Source: Aphelenchoides besseyi | Taxonomy: Eukaryota; Nematoda; Chromadorea; Rhabditida; Aphelenchoididae | Reading direction: 5' to 3' | Assembly (NCBI GenBank): GCA_024699855.1 | Contig: JAMPIQ010000002.1 | Coordinates: 8,742,001-8,806,000, forward strand | Length of the DNA: 64,000 nt | Shown here: positions 38,847 through 51,213 of the stretch, piece by piece | Layout of the letters: every line of letters starts with the position of its first letter | How positions within the stretch are numbered: position 1 is the stretch's first letter | Notes under the pieces: model-generated | The model's database searches: none | The model's input: the letters and a program-made list of their open reading frames with translations, nothing else | What the model was told of the DNA's origin: nothing | Translations under genes and position numbers: made by a program

Positions 38847-39021
38847 TCATTCGGTGTGTTTAAAGGTTTCCATCCAACGCTTTCACTTTCAATCTCTGAT
38901 CCGATTTGTTGTAGAATTTCTTTGTTGTTCGAGCAAACCCGTTGAATAATACGAGTAAATTGTTGAGTTCTTTCATTTATATCGTTTAATTGTACATATC
39001 ATGCTTTTGATTATGACACAG

Positions 39022-40920
39022 TTAGAAAGAGTATTTTCCAGGCACTAGCTGATCCAACGCCGCGCAGCTCGCGTTTCTCGCCAATATTTGTTGTGGAATA
39101 GGAGATGACGTTCTGTAGTAGCTATACGTATTCGCTCGTTCTCGAATCATATGCGAATTTTCTTCCAGACGTTGGCGAAAACTTAAACTCAATTGACGTG
39201 ACGAGTTGGTTTTGCTCAACACACTGCGGTGGTAAACGAAAGTTGTTAAATAGAAAGATTTGAAGACAAACTGAAATATCAATTATTAGATGCGTGAATC
39301 GTCAAGAGGATTAAAGGTCTTCCCAACATCCCTTTCCTTTTTTAGCGTCATAGATACCAAGAAAATGCAAATGCAAATTAACTGGACGACAATTTTAAGC
39401 AAACGACTAATCCAATTATCCGATTAACCCATCAAATGCTTCGAGTTTGTCGTTTGCATAAGAACGATCAAAAAACCCACCTGTGAATAGAACATCGCTT
39501 TCGAGAGAACAATCAACTCGACTGAAACTGATTCTTGAATCAAGCTTTCATTCAAAGCGGAGATCAAACGAAAAAGCATTTCGGGTAGGTTTAGGGATAT
39601 ACAAGAGACGGTGATGATGAGAAAACGATTGATTGATTTGCGCTAAAACAAACAATTATTTCCGAAAATTCGAATTTGACGAACTTTTTCGGAAGTCGGA
39701 CGATTTATTACGATCTGAAGCATGGGATCGTCTCTAAGCGGTGATTGAATTCGACAGCATAGGACCGAGAAGTCCATGTAAACAACAAGCAAAGTTGGAA
39801 GGAAAAACGAGAGAACAACATCGACAATTCGATGAATCTGAGTTGTGGTCTAAGAAATAAACTTGCTAAGTGAGATCTCTGTTGCTTTTACCGAATATTC
39901 TTGAACACACGTTTGAGTCTGTGTGTCATACGAAACACTGATCAATAGCCACGAGTTCAAAAGTGTTGCAATGATGAAGATTGAACTCATGCAATAAATT
40001 GGAATACGCCATAAAGTTGTATACTGCAGGGGTCTCTTTGTGGCCAAGAATCTTAGAATTGACATTATACCGTAGGACCACATTGATTCCGAATAGACTA
40101 GATGAGCAATGAATGCTAATGTCTACAATTTGGATTCGCATTTTCGACTTATTTACGTTGGTTACCTTGCAAGAAAGCGTAGAGATTTGTTCATTGAACA
40201 GTTTGAATACATATTCGAGAGCAAATAGTTGAATGACGAAAACCACTAATGAGACAACATCCATGATTGCTAGAATGTGAAGACAAAGACCGACGCCATT
40301 TCTGTGCTGAAATTCAATCTCGTAATTGAAAATTATCTTCTGTTTTCGTGAAATCAAAATTCATTTCCTTGTTCGAATTACTAACTCAACTCAAGTCCTA
40401 TAGTGCAAGTTCTGATTTCGTACGGTAACTTGAAGATATAAACAAGCAAATCCGTTCTTTATGTATGGATTTGCTTTCGTACAGCGCTAAGCCGTGAGGC
40501 CAATTGTTTTCCACTCGACCACATGGCTTTTAGTTTACGACTTAAGCGACACCGATGAATCAAGGTGTTACGGTAAAGCATGATTCTAGTCAAAAGCGAA
40601 TTGAAAGCTTAGTCACACGAACTTAGACAGAATGACAACATTCAAGAGAATGGCGGATCAGACGGATTGAAAAATGGTGTCTAATCTGTTAGTTTTTAAT
40701 TAAAAGTACTCTGATGCGACGCTCAAAATGTCTCCTCTGCTAACTATTCCAAATACCGATTGGCATGACAACGCGAAAATGAACGTACCTGTTCGGGGGA
40801 TCTTCGTTGTAGACGTCTCATTCGTACTATAACAACGGCATTCATGAGTAAACCAATCAATGAAAGAAGAACAACGTAAGCAAGAATCCATGCTGATGTT
40901 GTCCAATTCACAGCCCACAT
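39022..40920 (-). CDS. Rhodopsin-like GPCR, orphan, without DRY motif
   Basis: Exons: 40920-40789, 40306-40166, 40122-39892, 39849-39685, 39642-39481, 39270-39022; 359 residues. TM1 is AWILAYVVLLSLIGLLMNAVV with the conserved Asn. TM2 is HILAIMDVVSLVVFVIQLFAL with Asp. TM3 starts SCKTLAFIAHLVYSESMWS and ends SILRFLATKRP, where DRY would be. TM4-5 and the Cys of TQTCVQ follow. TM6 is RFLIITVSCISLNLPEMLF, and TM7 ends KSFYLTTFVYHRS. The tail is about 65 residues, Ser/Arg-rich. A peptide or amine receptor is possible; ligand not recognisable. First intron is about 480 nt; its acceptor could also lie earlier, adding ten residues. The intron at 39684 uses a GTTCG donor. It ends 175 nt from the pump-like gene's stop, in convergent orientation. 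Confidence 0.82.
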
Positions 40921-43388
40921 TTTGCGAACTAAAACGTTAAGTTTTGAACGCCTTCAATTATAAACACGCAAATTCTTTGAACTTCGAATAAGATTTAACA
41001 CAAGAGAATTCGAATTAAAGTGGTGCATAGAGAACACTGAGTGTAGTGGCGACAGGAGAAGCGAATATAAGAAATGTACTCCAGACCGAGTAATTGATTT
41101 GGAAAAACTTTGTTATCGAAAGGACATTCGGGATTCGTGGAATGAAAGAAACTTAAGGACATTTAGACAAAAACGATTTACGTTCCGATTGCAGGAGGCA
41201 ATACGAATGTGAACCGAATGACCACAACAATTTAGACGATGTGGACCATTTTAGTTCGTCCGTAATCAAGAGAGCAACAAGGATTATAGAAATCTCGCGT
41301 TTCGTTGAAGACCGTACGACGGATTAGTGAATTTTCTCATCGTATACTTCTGCGTTGGTTCCGCATCGTATCGAAGCTCCACCTATCGTCCGCGGGATCA
41401 GCTGCAAAATTGCGGACAATCTGTCAAAGTAATAATTGGAGATAATCATTTATAATGCATTTTAGAGCAAATAGCCATCACATCATAAGAAGCGTGAAAA
41501 AAGTGGTCATTTCGCGAACATTCCTTTTAAATTAAAAGCGTTTGTTAACGTAGAAAACTTGTCATTTTTGTCAACTAATTCAAAAAAAGTAATGGATGAT
41601 GCTTGAAAGTATAGGACGTTCAGATTCCTCTTCTAGACATCATGTTGCTGGAGTCTGTCAACAACAAGACAACGTTGATATTGTTTGTCAGTAGGATAAA
41701 TCCTCGCACAAAAGACGATGAGCTTTTAATCTGAAGATCGAACATAAACAAAAATATGTCTTATTATCCGGACATCACAACTTGGACGACGGAGGTCTAT
41801 TTCAGTGGGTTCTTTAGATCAACAACACTCGTATGTAACGTTTCTTTTATTCTCGGAAGTTTCATTCTCAAGTAAACAACCATCATCTGATGCACATCAT
41901 CGAGATTGTACGATCACACTTGCATTCAGCAAATTGGTTCCTCTCGCCTATTTCGAGATTAGTTTTACCGAGTATCGCGAACTAATAGCAACGATTACAC
42001 TAATGCAATAACGTCAAGAAGCGAAAACTCTTTGTTTGGAAATTATTTGCACAGAACATTAGAACAAATGCTAATCCATTTACAAGCCTAAGCAACACAT
42101 CGACTTTTCATCGTGGCATATTCACGCAAAGAAGCAGGTGCATATTTGGGTTGTTGACGTGACAACTAATTGCAAACGAAAATAAAAAACCAAATCCTAT
42201 AAAACTAGCACATGTTCCCGTATATTCTTCGGCTTCTACAGACCCTACGAACAGTTCGGAATGATTAAAAACCAGTCCACTGTGAACAGTGAAAATGCCA
42301 CATCATTTGGTCTTCAGCATCTAAACTATGTATAAACAACATAATAAGACTGAAAGCATGACGGTCATCATAATTCTACTTGTTGAGTATTCTCATTTCT
42401 AAAGCACCAACCAGAGATTAGGTCCGTCGATTGTATCCATGAAAATTGAGTCGTTACGCAGTTTGCTCAAATATCCGCTGAGTTTGCTTCCTGTTTGAAT
42501 TCGAGATGGCAATTCGAATTCGCACATAACACATGCGCTTCGTCGATCATATTCACGGCTTTTGTCTTATGAACAATCGTTACTTTAAATCATTTTACTG
42601 ATTCCTATTGAACTTCAATTCATCTCCAATGTTTCAGTAATTGGCTTCGTTAGTGAGAATGTTCTCCAAAGTCACGTTTCTTCCACTTACAAGCGTTCTT
42701 TGTTCATCGGAGTTTTATTTCACATTCAACGGCAGTAGTTAAAGCAACGATACTTTCAATTCAATGAAGAACGCATTCTCACTAGCCGATTGATAATCGC
42801 CGCAAACGCTCGGCAGTTTTGCTCTTTTTGCCAATAAACATGAGCAAACAGTTTGGATGCGTAACAAACAACAAAATCGAAAAGACTTTACACTCAAGAA
42901 TCTCAACTACGCAAACTTATAGGAAACAAATCGAAAAGCTCGTGGGTTTAACAACAAGAAAAACTACGGGAATCATTTTTGATTCTAAAACAACTATGAA
43001 GTGATTACCTAGACGATAACGACGAGTGAATATACGAGAAGAGCTATCAGAGTTAAAAGAAGAACGTCTGTCACCGTTTCAATTCACCAACTTTGTGTGA
43101 ACTTGGAGCTGAAAAGCATAAGCTTTTTGCGAAGAGAGTTGATCAGACTTTAAGAGTTCGATCACTGCGGTAAAGTTAAAAGGAAGTGGAATAATTGAAA
43201 TGTTCGAAAATTTACATACAAATCGCATTCAGATGCGAAGTTTGTTGTTGAGCTTTTGCGACAAAAAGCAGACTATAAATTCGAGTTAATTGCAGTATGC
43301 TAATGCTGACTATTACAACAAGTGGGACAACAATTGACCGGGTTTGGAATGAGAAACAAATAATCCTAAATATACGTTTTCAGTCAAA
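40921..43388. other. Intergenic, no gene seen
   Basis: About 2.5 kb between two minus-strand genes. The frames at 41805-42011 and 42819-43004 are short, have no domain and no splice partners. It should hold the second GPCR's promoter (right of 40920) and the 3' end of the EGF gene. Confidence 0.45.
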
Positions 43389-44239
43389 CTACCGACACCA
43401 GAAGACGGCTAAAACGAGAAGAGATAAGAGGCTAAGTGTGATGCCACTACTCAACGATCCACTTCCACATCTAAAGTTTGTAAAATAAACTTGTCGAATA
43501 AGAACGACTTACGTGGCACCGCATTTGATTGCGCATGTTTCGCCCTTGTAGCCCTCAACACATTGGCAACGGCCACTAATCAACTCGCCGTTCTCACACG
43601 ATACAATTTCTTCGCAATTCTCTCCTTTATGATTTTTCGAGCATTCGCAATGATCTCCGGCATTTCTGTACCTTCGTTCATGTTCTTTCGGAGCCATTCG
43701 CCAACATGCCAAGCGATCACAGAACCGCCCGTCCCAAGGAACGGGGCAAATGCATTCAACATTGCGTGATGAGAAAGCCAACGTTCCGTTGTGTCGACAA
43801 TGCGGTGCACAAACGCGGTTGAAAAGTGTCATGTCGTTAGGACATCCCACGAAATCGTTGCAAACCGGTCCTTGATACTTGGAATCGCATTGGCATTTTC
43901 CATTCTCATTCAATTTGCCATGAACTAAACTCCGCATTAAAGACAATAAACGAGAGACTCACCGCGCAAATGTTTGCATTTGAACTTTTCATAAGCAAGT
44001 TGTTCATTTTCACCCGTTTCCAAGAATCTGCTACATTTTTCCAGTTTTCCATCGACAATGGCGTAGTCTAGAACAGACATAAAAGACAATTAAGCTTGGG
44101 GTTTACCGTCTTTAGGCGAACTACATCCGATGGGAATATCAGCTAAGGGAATAAGTGCGTTATATTCCTCGTCCGTTAGTTTTTCTCTGTATGTGAGAAC
44201 GAGCAACGGCGATGCCAACAGAAAGACAAAACGAAGCAT
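43389..44239 (-). CDS. Small surface protein with EGF-like modules and hydrophobic C terminus
   Basis: Exons: 44239-44107, 44067-43963, 43924-43513, 43470-43389; 243 residues. Signal peptide MLRFVFLLASPLLVLTY is followed by a Cys-poor region and then Cys-rich EGF-like units: CQCDSKYQGPVC, CICPVPWDGRFC, CECSKNHKGENC and CQCVEGYKGETC. Each shows the CxCxxGxxGxxC end of an EGF domain. The last exon encodes SGITLSLLSLLVLAVFWCR and stops. A hydrophobic segment at the extreme C terminus after a small-residue stretch (CGSGSLSSG) suggests a GPI anchor, or else a single membrane helix with almost no cytoplasmic tail. Function unknown; EGF modules usually mediate extracellular binding. Confidence 0.87.
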
Positions 44240-45633
44240 CTGCAGCTAACGAAATTAGTAACAAAGAAAGGAAGATAAACGCATTAACACGATCATTGGA
44301 ACGCTAAGGGAATTGAATTCGAAGTCCGCGCACCAAAAACTATCGAAGCGAATTGGAAACGTTTGCAGCTTATGAGTATGTGAACAAGTTCAGTGGACAT
44401 GAAGGTTTCATTTTTGTTTTTCGACGCATCGACAAACTCAAAAAAAGCGGCGGAATGAAAAGTCCACGGCACAGGCGGACGTGAAGCCACAAGCCATCGT
44501 CCTTCGCACTCTTCTCCACGTGTTTCTTCGGCCAAACGGTCGGAATAATTCAAACAACGACGCGGCCCGCTCTTCTCGGCCACAGGCTTTTCGCCAATCG
44601 ACATGGTTTGTCGTTGAATGCCGCGCAAATTTCGTCTCGTTTCCGTTTTGCCGTTGCTTTCAAACTTCGGCGATGTCGTGAGACGTTTTTTGTGTGCGCT
44701 GGAGCAGAACGGGAGCTGTTTGGCCGTCGAGGAACAGTCCGGGACTCCGCACAAAACAATCGGTGGAATTGATAGCGTTTTTTGGAGCGCATGTTCAATA
44801 CAACTAAAATGGAATTCAATTACGACTTTTGCACTTCCGACAGATTCATTCGCACACTAAAACTGTTGTTTTTACTTAACAAAAGACCATCGAATAAGCG
44901 ACAAAGCAACAGGAATAGGACGAAAACAGAAACCGTGTGAAAAGCTCTGAGCTGATGGAATTACCGCAATTTGCATGCTCTTTAGCTCATTCTTCTAAAC
45001 ATCGTCATTGCGCATCTGAAAAAGAGCACCTGGTAAGTAGTTGGTCGAAAGCTCGGAAGTTTAAGCGCTTCATAAGAGTGTTTAGCAAATTTGTTATCAA
45101 ACAAAAAGATTTCATGCCGACTTCTCTTTGAAGATCAACGAGTGGTGCTTGTTGAAAGACTCAAAGCACACGTGTCTTCCAAATTGAATCTCCGAACGAC
45201 TTGCGACGACGCGAAAACAAACGATGTGCCAACGAGCAGTTTTGAATGTTTTCGCAAGGTTACGTTAGAAATCAAGAACAAAAGATGTATTTTGAGCACA
45301 TGTCAAAGTCCATTCCAAACTTCCTGATGTTTGTTACTGATCATTCATTAAAGTCGGATTAACTTTCAGTCACCGAACAATGTACACAATTGTCAGTTCT
45401 TGAAGAGACCCATCCGTAATAATTCAACCTTCAAACAAATCGCATTCATTACTGCACCAGCGTCGATTGATAAGGATTCGGTTGGTTTGCACAAAAACAG
45501 GAAATGGTCCTACGGCAATTGCGCATATCAAATTAAAGGACGTTCACTTTTGGGTGCAGCTTTTTCTTATAAAACAAACGACATAATGCTTTAGTTTAGT
45601 TTGCATACTTTTTGCATTAACTAATTGGAAACT
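44240..45633. other. Intergenic, no gene seen
   Basis: About 1.4 kb. A CG-richer block at about 44290-44860 gives overlapping open frames on both strands (up to 153 codons), a pattern seen also in the kinase intron and in 47.6-49.4 kb. No domain, no splice logic. Confidence 0.45.
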
Positions 45634-46005
45634 ATGAAACTTATCTTTGTCACTGTCACTCTTTTTGTCATAGTTGCCACTGTGGTACACGCTGGAATCT
45701 TCTGTACTATCTGTGAGAAGTTTGTAGATAAAGTCGGTCCATTTATCAACTCAACTGACATTCTCGGTAACTGAACATCATAGATCTTTTACTACTAACT
45801 CTTTTAGGAGACGCATATAAAAGTAAGGGTCTCAGATTGTAAGTTTTCTTATTTGATTGCAGTTTGCAAGGACATCACGTTTGGCAGCACAGAACTTTAC
45901 AATCTATGCATTAATTTCGTCGATTCGGAACTCGACGGAATTGTCAATGGAATTAAGAGCGGAGAGAGTAGTGAGCAAGTTTGCCAAGATTTGGGACAAT
46001 GCTGA
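45634..46005 (+). CDS. Small saposin-like (SapB) secreted protein 1
   Basis: Exons: 45634-45766, 45808-45822, 45863-46005; 96 residues. A signal peptide (MKLIFVTVTLFVIVATVVHA) precedes one saposin B unit with the usual six-cysteine spacing: FCTICEKFVDKVG, then KICKD, ELYNLCINFVD, and VCQDLGQC at the end. Nematode SPP proteins of this type act on membranes of ingested bacteria or bind lipids; which applies here is unknown. The 15-nt middle exon is required to keep the frame. AATAAA at 46066-46071. A second saposin-like gene follows 190 nt downstream on the same strand. Confidence 0.87.
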
Positions 46006-46194
46006 TTGCTTGTTTGATTCCGCTTCCTATTTCACATACTTGAACACCACTTGTACGCTTTGAGAAATAAACTTTGAAGTTTCACTTCGTTGAAAAGTGA
46101 ATCACAAAAAATGAAAAGGATGTTGAATCAAAGTTATAACGAAAATGGAGCTCTCCAAGTTTTCTTTCAGTTGTTATATTCGCCAAAGAATAAC

Positions 46195-46564
46195 ATGTGG
46201 TCCAAATCGATTGTCTTTGTTTTGCTTTTCGCGGTAACGATCGTAGCTCAAACTAACGTTTCATCCGATCGGATTTTGTGCACATTTTGCGGTTGGATTG
46301 TTGAAGACGTGCAAAGACAACTCAATTCGAGCAGCTTTCAAGATGTGAGCATGAATCGTTTATTGGACAATCAATTTTTTGCAGATGTCGAATCGTATCT
46401 GTCAAGACGTCTCTTTTGGACTTCCACAAATCGAAACACAATGCCTTCAATTCCTGGAGACACAAATAAACGTGATTATCTCTGGACTGGCCGTTGGCAA
46501 TGACGCAACGTCGATTTGCAAATTTATCGGATCATGCGGCTCGCAAGCGTCAGAAAACCAATGA
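46195..46564 (+). CDS. Small saposin-like (SapB) secreted protein 2
   Basis: Exons: 46195-46344 and 46385-46564; 109 residues. Signal peptide MWSKSIVFVLLFAVTIVAQ, then one SapB unit: ILCTFCGWIVEDV, RICQDV, ETQCLQFLETQ and ICKFIGSCG. It has the same cysteine plan as the upstream gene but little other identity and a different intron pattern, so an old tandem duplication is likely. In-frame ATGs farther upstream (from 46111) would put residues before the signal peptide and are less likely starts. AATAAA at 46586-46591. Likely secreted antimicrobial or lipid-binding effector by family. Confidence 0.85.
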
Positions 46565-49500
46565 ATACACGTGTACTTTTAATCAAATAAACTTTGCATG
46601 TAAATTTGACGGACACAATGTGCTTTCATTATGACATTGATATCTTTAGCACTGATTGATGATTCATTACCATCACTGTTATCGATTGATAAAAACAACA
46701 ACCAAGAAAGAGTATGATTCCTAAAGGCCCGGAAATTTAAACGAAAACCTTGAGATACTACAAACAAAAGCGTTAAGCTTTTTCGGATTCAACTGTTTGG
46801 CTACTTGATTTTACGGAAGTCAACTCCATTGTTCGTGTTCGCCTCATGAATGACTTCAATTGACTCGTGCATAAGAGGTAACAAAAAGCTATCGATACGG
46901 TAGCCTTTTTGAAGCATTGAGATTGCGTTTGCGATGATATCAAGACGCGATTAAAAGTAAAAAACGATGCATGATTCGTGTTCTGTAGACGTTTGGTTAG
47001 CAAAACTTAAATTTGTAGATGGAAAAAAGTTTCTTGTTTGCTTATTACTCAAATCATTAAGATAAAATCACAACTTGGAAAGTTTGTTGGGACGCCATAG
47101 GAATATGAGTGCATGCAAAGACGGTAATAAACGGAAAAGAAGTGAAAGTTGTAAATCAAGAAAAAACCTTAAAAACACGGTCATTAAAAACAAGTGGCAG
47201 CGGAAAACGGTTCAGCGAAGTTTAATCAGCTCGTCTTTTCTAAATGTGCACACGAACGAGACATTGAAGTGTCACGGAAATGACCTTAAAACTTTCACTT
47301 TAAACATTGGTGTGAAGTTTGCGGTCTACTACCGACTGCATTTCAGATCGCAGACTCATAGAAACCACGTCCACGCACGTGCTCCTGCAAACATCCACGC
47401 GTGTATTCGTAATTAAACCTCAAATCCTTCAGTCGTGCAGGTCAAGAGGCCAACTCTCGGAGTGTGATGATAACAAATGAGCGAACGGTGAAGGCAACTC
47501 ATCAATTTCAGATGCCAGCGGCTTTGGCGTTTAAAAGATGACGGGAAAATTGGTCGTCAGTTTGATGGGCCGACTTATAAAACGCCGCTTGACAATCGAA
47601 CGTCCACCGAGAAACTCAAACGTTTCGCAGTCCGCCGGTTTTTTTGCCCGTCGATTTGTTGCGTTGGAAGCGAGTTAAAGAAAAATCAACTGCAAACTTT
47701 TTGAGTGCGCGGTCGTTGAATCGACGTCGTCGTTTGACGGCCGTAAAATTTGATTTCCGCTTTGCGTTGTCGCAATTTCACGCTTTAAGCCTACGGGCGA
47801 CGGTCAAGACCACAAAAACGCGCGTCCAGCGATTGAAATTCGAACGTTCGGCAGCCGGTTCGTTGACTCGCGACGGCCACGGATTACCGCGCATTAGACG
47901 ATCAACTTTCTGGCGCAAAAAACGATTCGCAAAAGTTGCAGGGGAAACAACAGGTGTGTCAGGAAACCACAGGATAACCAGCGAGAAGAACATGTTGACC
48001 CGTCAAAGCCAGTGAACATGTTTGTGAAAGTACGCTAACCCGAGACTCTTTCACAGCGAAATGCCTTTGCAGTTCTTTGGTTGCCTAGCAATCTCACCAA
48101 ACACATTTACCGTCTTTAACGGGAACTCCTTCTACGTTCCGGCCATAACAAAGAGCTGACTTACAATCTCACCAACAGCATTTCAAGAACCTGATAACTG
48201 AAAGACGAACTTCCAGCTGATTATCGTCCTGTTGTGGTTCGTAGGCCCACGAAAATGTTTAGCGAAATTCGCTTTGGAAAATCCGCGCGTTTCACAACTC
48301 TCGCTTGTTTGTCCAGTGATTTTAACGCAAACAACACGTTGTCGTATCGACTTTTAACAATCGCCAAGGTCTCGGCGGAGTGGAAATCCGCGTAAACGGC
48401 CCGTTCTCTCCTGGACACCAATCGACAAACAAATTCGAAAAAATCAGCTCGCAATTTCCGCCTCGTCAAATCGCATTAATTCGAAGCTGCAGCGGTCGAC
48501 GCACAAGCGAATTGCAATTTTAATTGGTCTCCACGGATACTCGGTAAAACAAACACTAATCGCGTGCTCAATAATGGAATTCGCATAAATTCTACGCATC
48601 TTCCGCGCAATCTGCAAATTTGAATACAAACCGCGGCACGCAACTTCAGGTCCTCGAGTTCGGGCGGAAAATTCACTTCGAAACAAAAAGTGTCGACGCT
48701 TTTTGTTGACCGTGCTCGTGGGCAGGTTCATGACGACCGGATCGAGCGCAAAAAACTGATTTCGCCCGCCGACGCTTCAGCACCTCGTTCAGCGCGTTTC
48801 GCGTTTTAGGTAGCGAATTTCGTCCTCAACTCTCGACTTTCAACGCCTCGAGTCATCCGGCCACTTCAACGCGCAAATCGCCGTCTCACCACAAATCCTT
48901 TCGAGTTCAAATTGCGCCAAAAATGTTTCCAATGCGCCGAGAACAAGAAGATCGAATTAAAAATTTACAGTAATCTCACAGCTCGTGCACAAGCGCATCA
49001 ACGAAGTGCAAGCAAACGAACCAACGGACTTGACGCAAAGTTGAAGGTCGTAGCGACCTCATCGAATTCGAACACTAAACGGATATTTTCTTTGTAATTC
49101 AATAGCTCATACATCAACTCCCGACAGCTCAAAGAAGACCAACAACTCTCTTAATGGCTCTCACTCGAAAATTCAAACCAACATCGAATCCAAACCTGCA
49201 ATTACGCGCCGCTTCAAATGCGCGTACGTGTTTTGGCCAATTGAGTTCGCGCGGGATGGCTGGGCCATAAATCAAAGGCAGATGCATTATCCGCGTATCG
49301 ATTTGCCTCGATTCCAAATTAGGAAAACAGACGAACGGAAATCGTCCCGTTGCAGACCCAACGAACAATAACCGTCGGCTATCGAAAAACAAAACCGCAA
49401 ACGACTCACTTAACAACCGAATGGATTAAGCTTTTTGTCGGTCCCCGGAATCAACGCTATTGAAAACATACGTTTAGTTGTGAGTATTCGTTTTCGTTAA

Positions 49501-49734
49501 TACACTCAATGGACGAACTGATTTGTAACTTCACACAAACTTTCCATAGCAATGCAAGTCATTTGAAGAACTTCAATGCGATCATTTTCGTCTGACACTG
49601 ACTGTTCAAATAAACGCTTCCGATTACAAACGTGGCTGAGAGTATTCAGTCGACGGGAATTGCTTATCATCAAATTAGAAGGCGATCGGAGTATATTTAT
49701 TCATTAACTCGAACACCAACGTTCGAAACAAGAG
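46565..49734. other. Intergenic, no gene seen
   Basis: About 3.2 kb. The stretch 47.6-49.4 kb is CG-richer and has overlapping open frames on both strands (for example 47644-48015 plus and 47778-47993 minus), with no domain. A TATAAAA-like box at about 47576 has no clear gene after it. Nothing supported. Confidence 0.45.
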
Positions 49735-50102
49735 ATGATGTGGGTTGCGATCTTGTGTGTTGGATGGTTTAGTTCAGTAGGTGATTGCGTATATTGATTG
49801 AAAAACTTTAATTTCGATGTTATTCAGGGGTAATGGCAATTCCTCAGAATGTGAAAGTTTGTGTCCCAAGTGATTCCTGCGGCCAACAACCAATCACTCA
49901 GATTAAAGTAGATTACTATTGCGTTTGCGATGTAAATTGGGTCGGTGAATATTGCGATAGACATGATATTGTGGGATACGATACGACGAGTAAAGAAATG
50001 AAAACAATCAAATTGGGCTCGGGACTATTTTGCACCGATTTGGCCACCTTTTGTGTCAACGGGAAGCCCGTGCTCTTAACTCCAGTGCCAATTTGCGGTT
50101 AA
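49735..50102 (+). CDS. Small secreted protein with one EGF-like motif
   Basis: Exons: 49735-49780 and 49828-50102; 106 residues. The start MMWVAILCVGWFSS gives a signal peptide. The mature part has eight or so cysteines, including CVPSDSC and YYCVCDVNWVGEYCDRHD, which has the end of an EGF module. The last third (SGLFCTDLATFCVNG) has two more cysteines. The donor was placed at 49781 because the alternative at 49777 leads at once to a stop. I do not recognise a named family. Confidence 0.7.
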
Positions 50103-50394
50103 CGTTCCACTTATTCAATTGATATTTGCGCATTGTAGAACTTAAGGAGCAAGGTTTACAATAAAGCATTAATACAGAAAACGCAGGTTCCATTTGGTTA
50201 ACGCGTTCAGAATCCTACAAAGCGCCTTAATAAGAAATCGATGAATTGAAAGTAATTACCAGTTGAATGGGTTGTTTTTGGTCGCAGTTTGCATAACATA
50301 CGCCGTAAACTGCACTCAACTTCGATCGGCAAATGGCCCGCGCTGTCGCTATAAAACGTGAGTTGGGTCGATTATCTTAAGAATTGGAGCTTCA

Positions 50395-51213
50395 ATGGAT
50401 CCGGAACCATCGAAAACGTGTCAGAATTGTCATCAAGCCGTGTTTCCCAGAGATCTAAAGTCCGATGGAACTTGCAAGTGAGTGTAGAATCAATTTTCGG
50501 GGCTGAAGGTCGACTGACCGCAACAAAAACCGGAGTTTTTTGGTCGCTTTTTTTGTAGTTGTTTCATTATTTCGATTTATAATCTAAGCTACCTATTGAC
50601 TTTCTTATTGAGTTTATTGAGAGGTTTTTAAACTTGGTTTTTAGATCCTGCTATCGAAAAGCGTATTATCAAAGCAGAAAGGAGATTCTGGCCGCACGTT
50701 ACAAAGAAAACCGTGAAGAGAGACTACTGAAGCAGAAACAGTAAGTTCAGGCAATCAGCCTATTGTTTGATATCCTTTTTTCAAGATACTATCTGAACAA
50801 AAGAGAACGTTTGAAGTCGAATGATGAGAAGCCAACCAAAAAACGTCGACAAAAGGAGCCCACGAATCAAAGCTATTCGACTGTGGAGTACGAAAAACAA
50901 GTGAGGTAGAGGTTTCGAATCTTGACTCTTAGTTTTAAGGAGATGCACATGGCCCAACAATCTTCATCTGAGGGAATAATTCGAGAGAACGAATTAGACG
51001 TGTCAAACGGCACTTCAACCCTTGTAAAAGTCAACTATCCGTTTGAACAATCGGATGGCACCGCCATAGCCACAGCTCAACAGCTTTCTTTCATTGTTAC
51101 ACCGAATATGGTAAGACAAAATTTGCTTCACATTGTTCGTGTTGATTCAGCTATCCGGAGAACAAACTTACGTTTGGGAGCCAATTGAACATCCAGTCAC
51201 TGGACGTTTGTAA
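50395..51213 (+). CDS. Small basic protein with CxxC/CxxC zinc-ribbon-like head
   Basis: Exons: 50395-50477, 50645-50740, 50786-50900, 50940-51110, 51151-51213; 175 residues. Residues 8-30 hold CQNC and CKSC, a four-cysteine zinc-binding pattern. Then comes a long charged helix with a repeated Tyr/Arg/Glu rhythm (YYQSRKEILAARYKENREER, then QYYLNKRERLK), and a basic patch KPTKKRRQKEP that looks like a nuclear localisation signal. The C-terminal 80 residues are acidic/neutral and uncharacterised. Zinc head plus such helices occurs in DNA-binding proteins, including endonuclease VII-like ones, but no catalytic motif is visible. Probably a nuclear DNA- or RNA-associated protein; function unknown. 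Confidence 0.72.

Noticed and set aside
47644..48015. 123-codon basic frame
   Set aside because: Non-specific Arg/Thr-rich text, mirrored by an open frame on the minus strand; typical of CG-rich spacer here.
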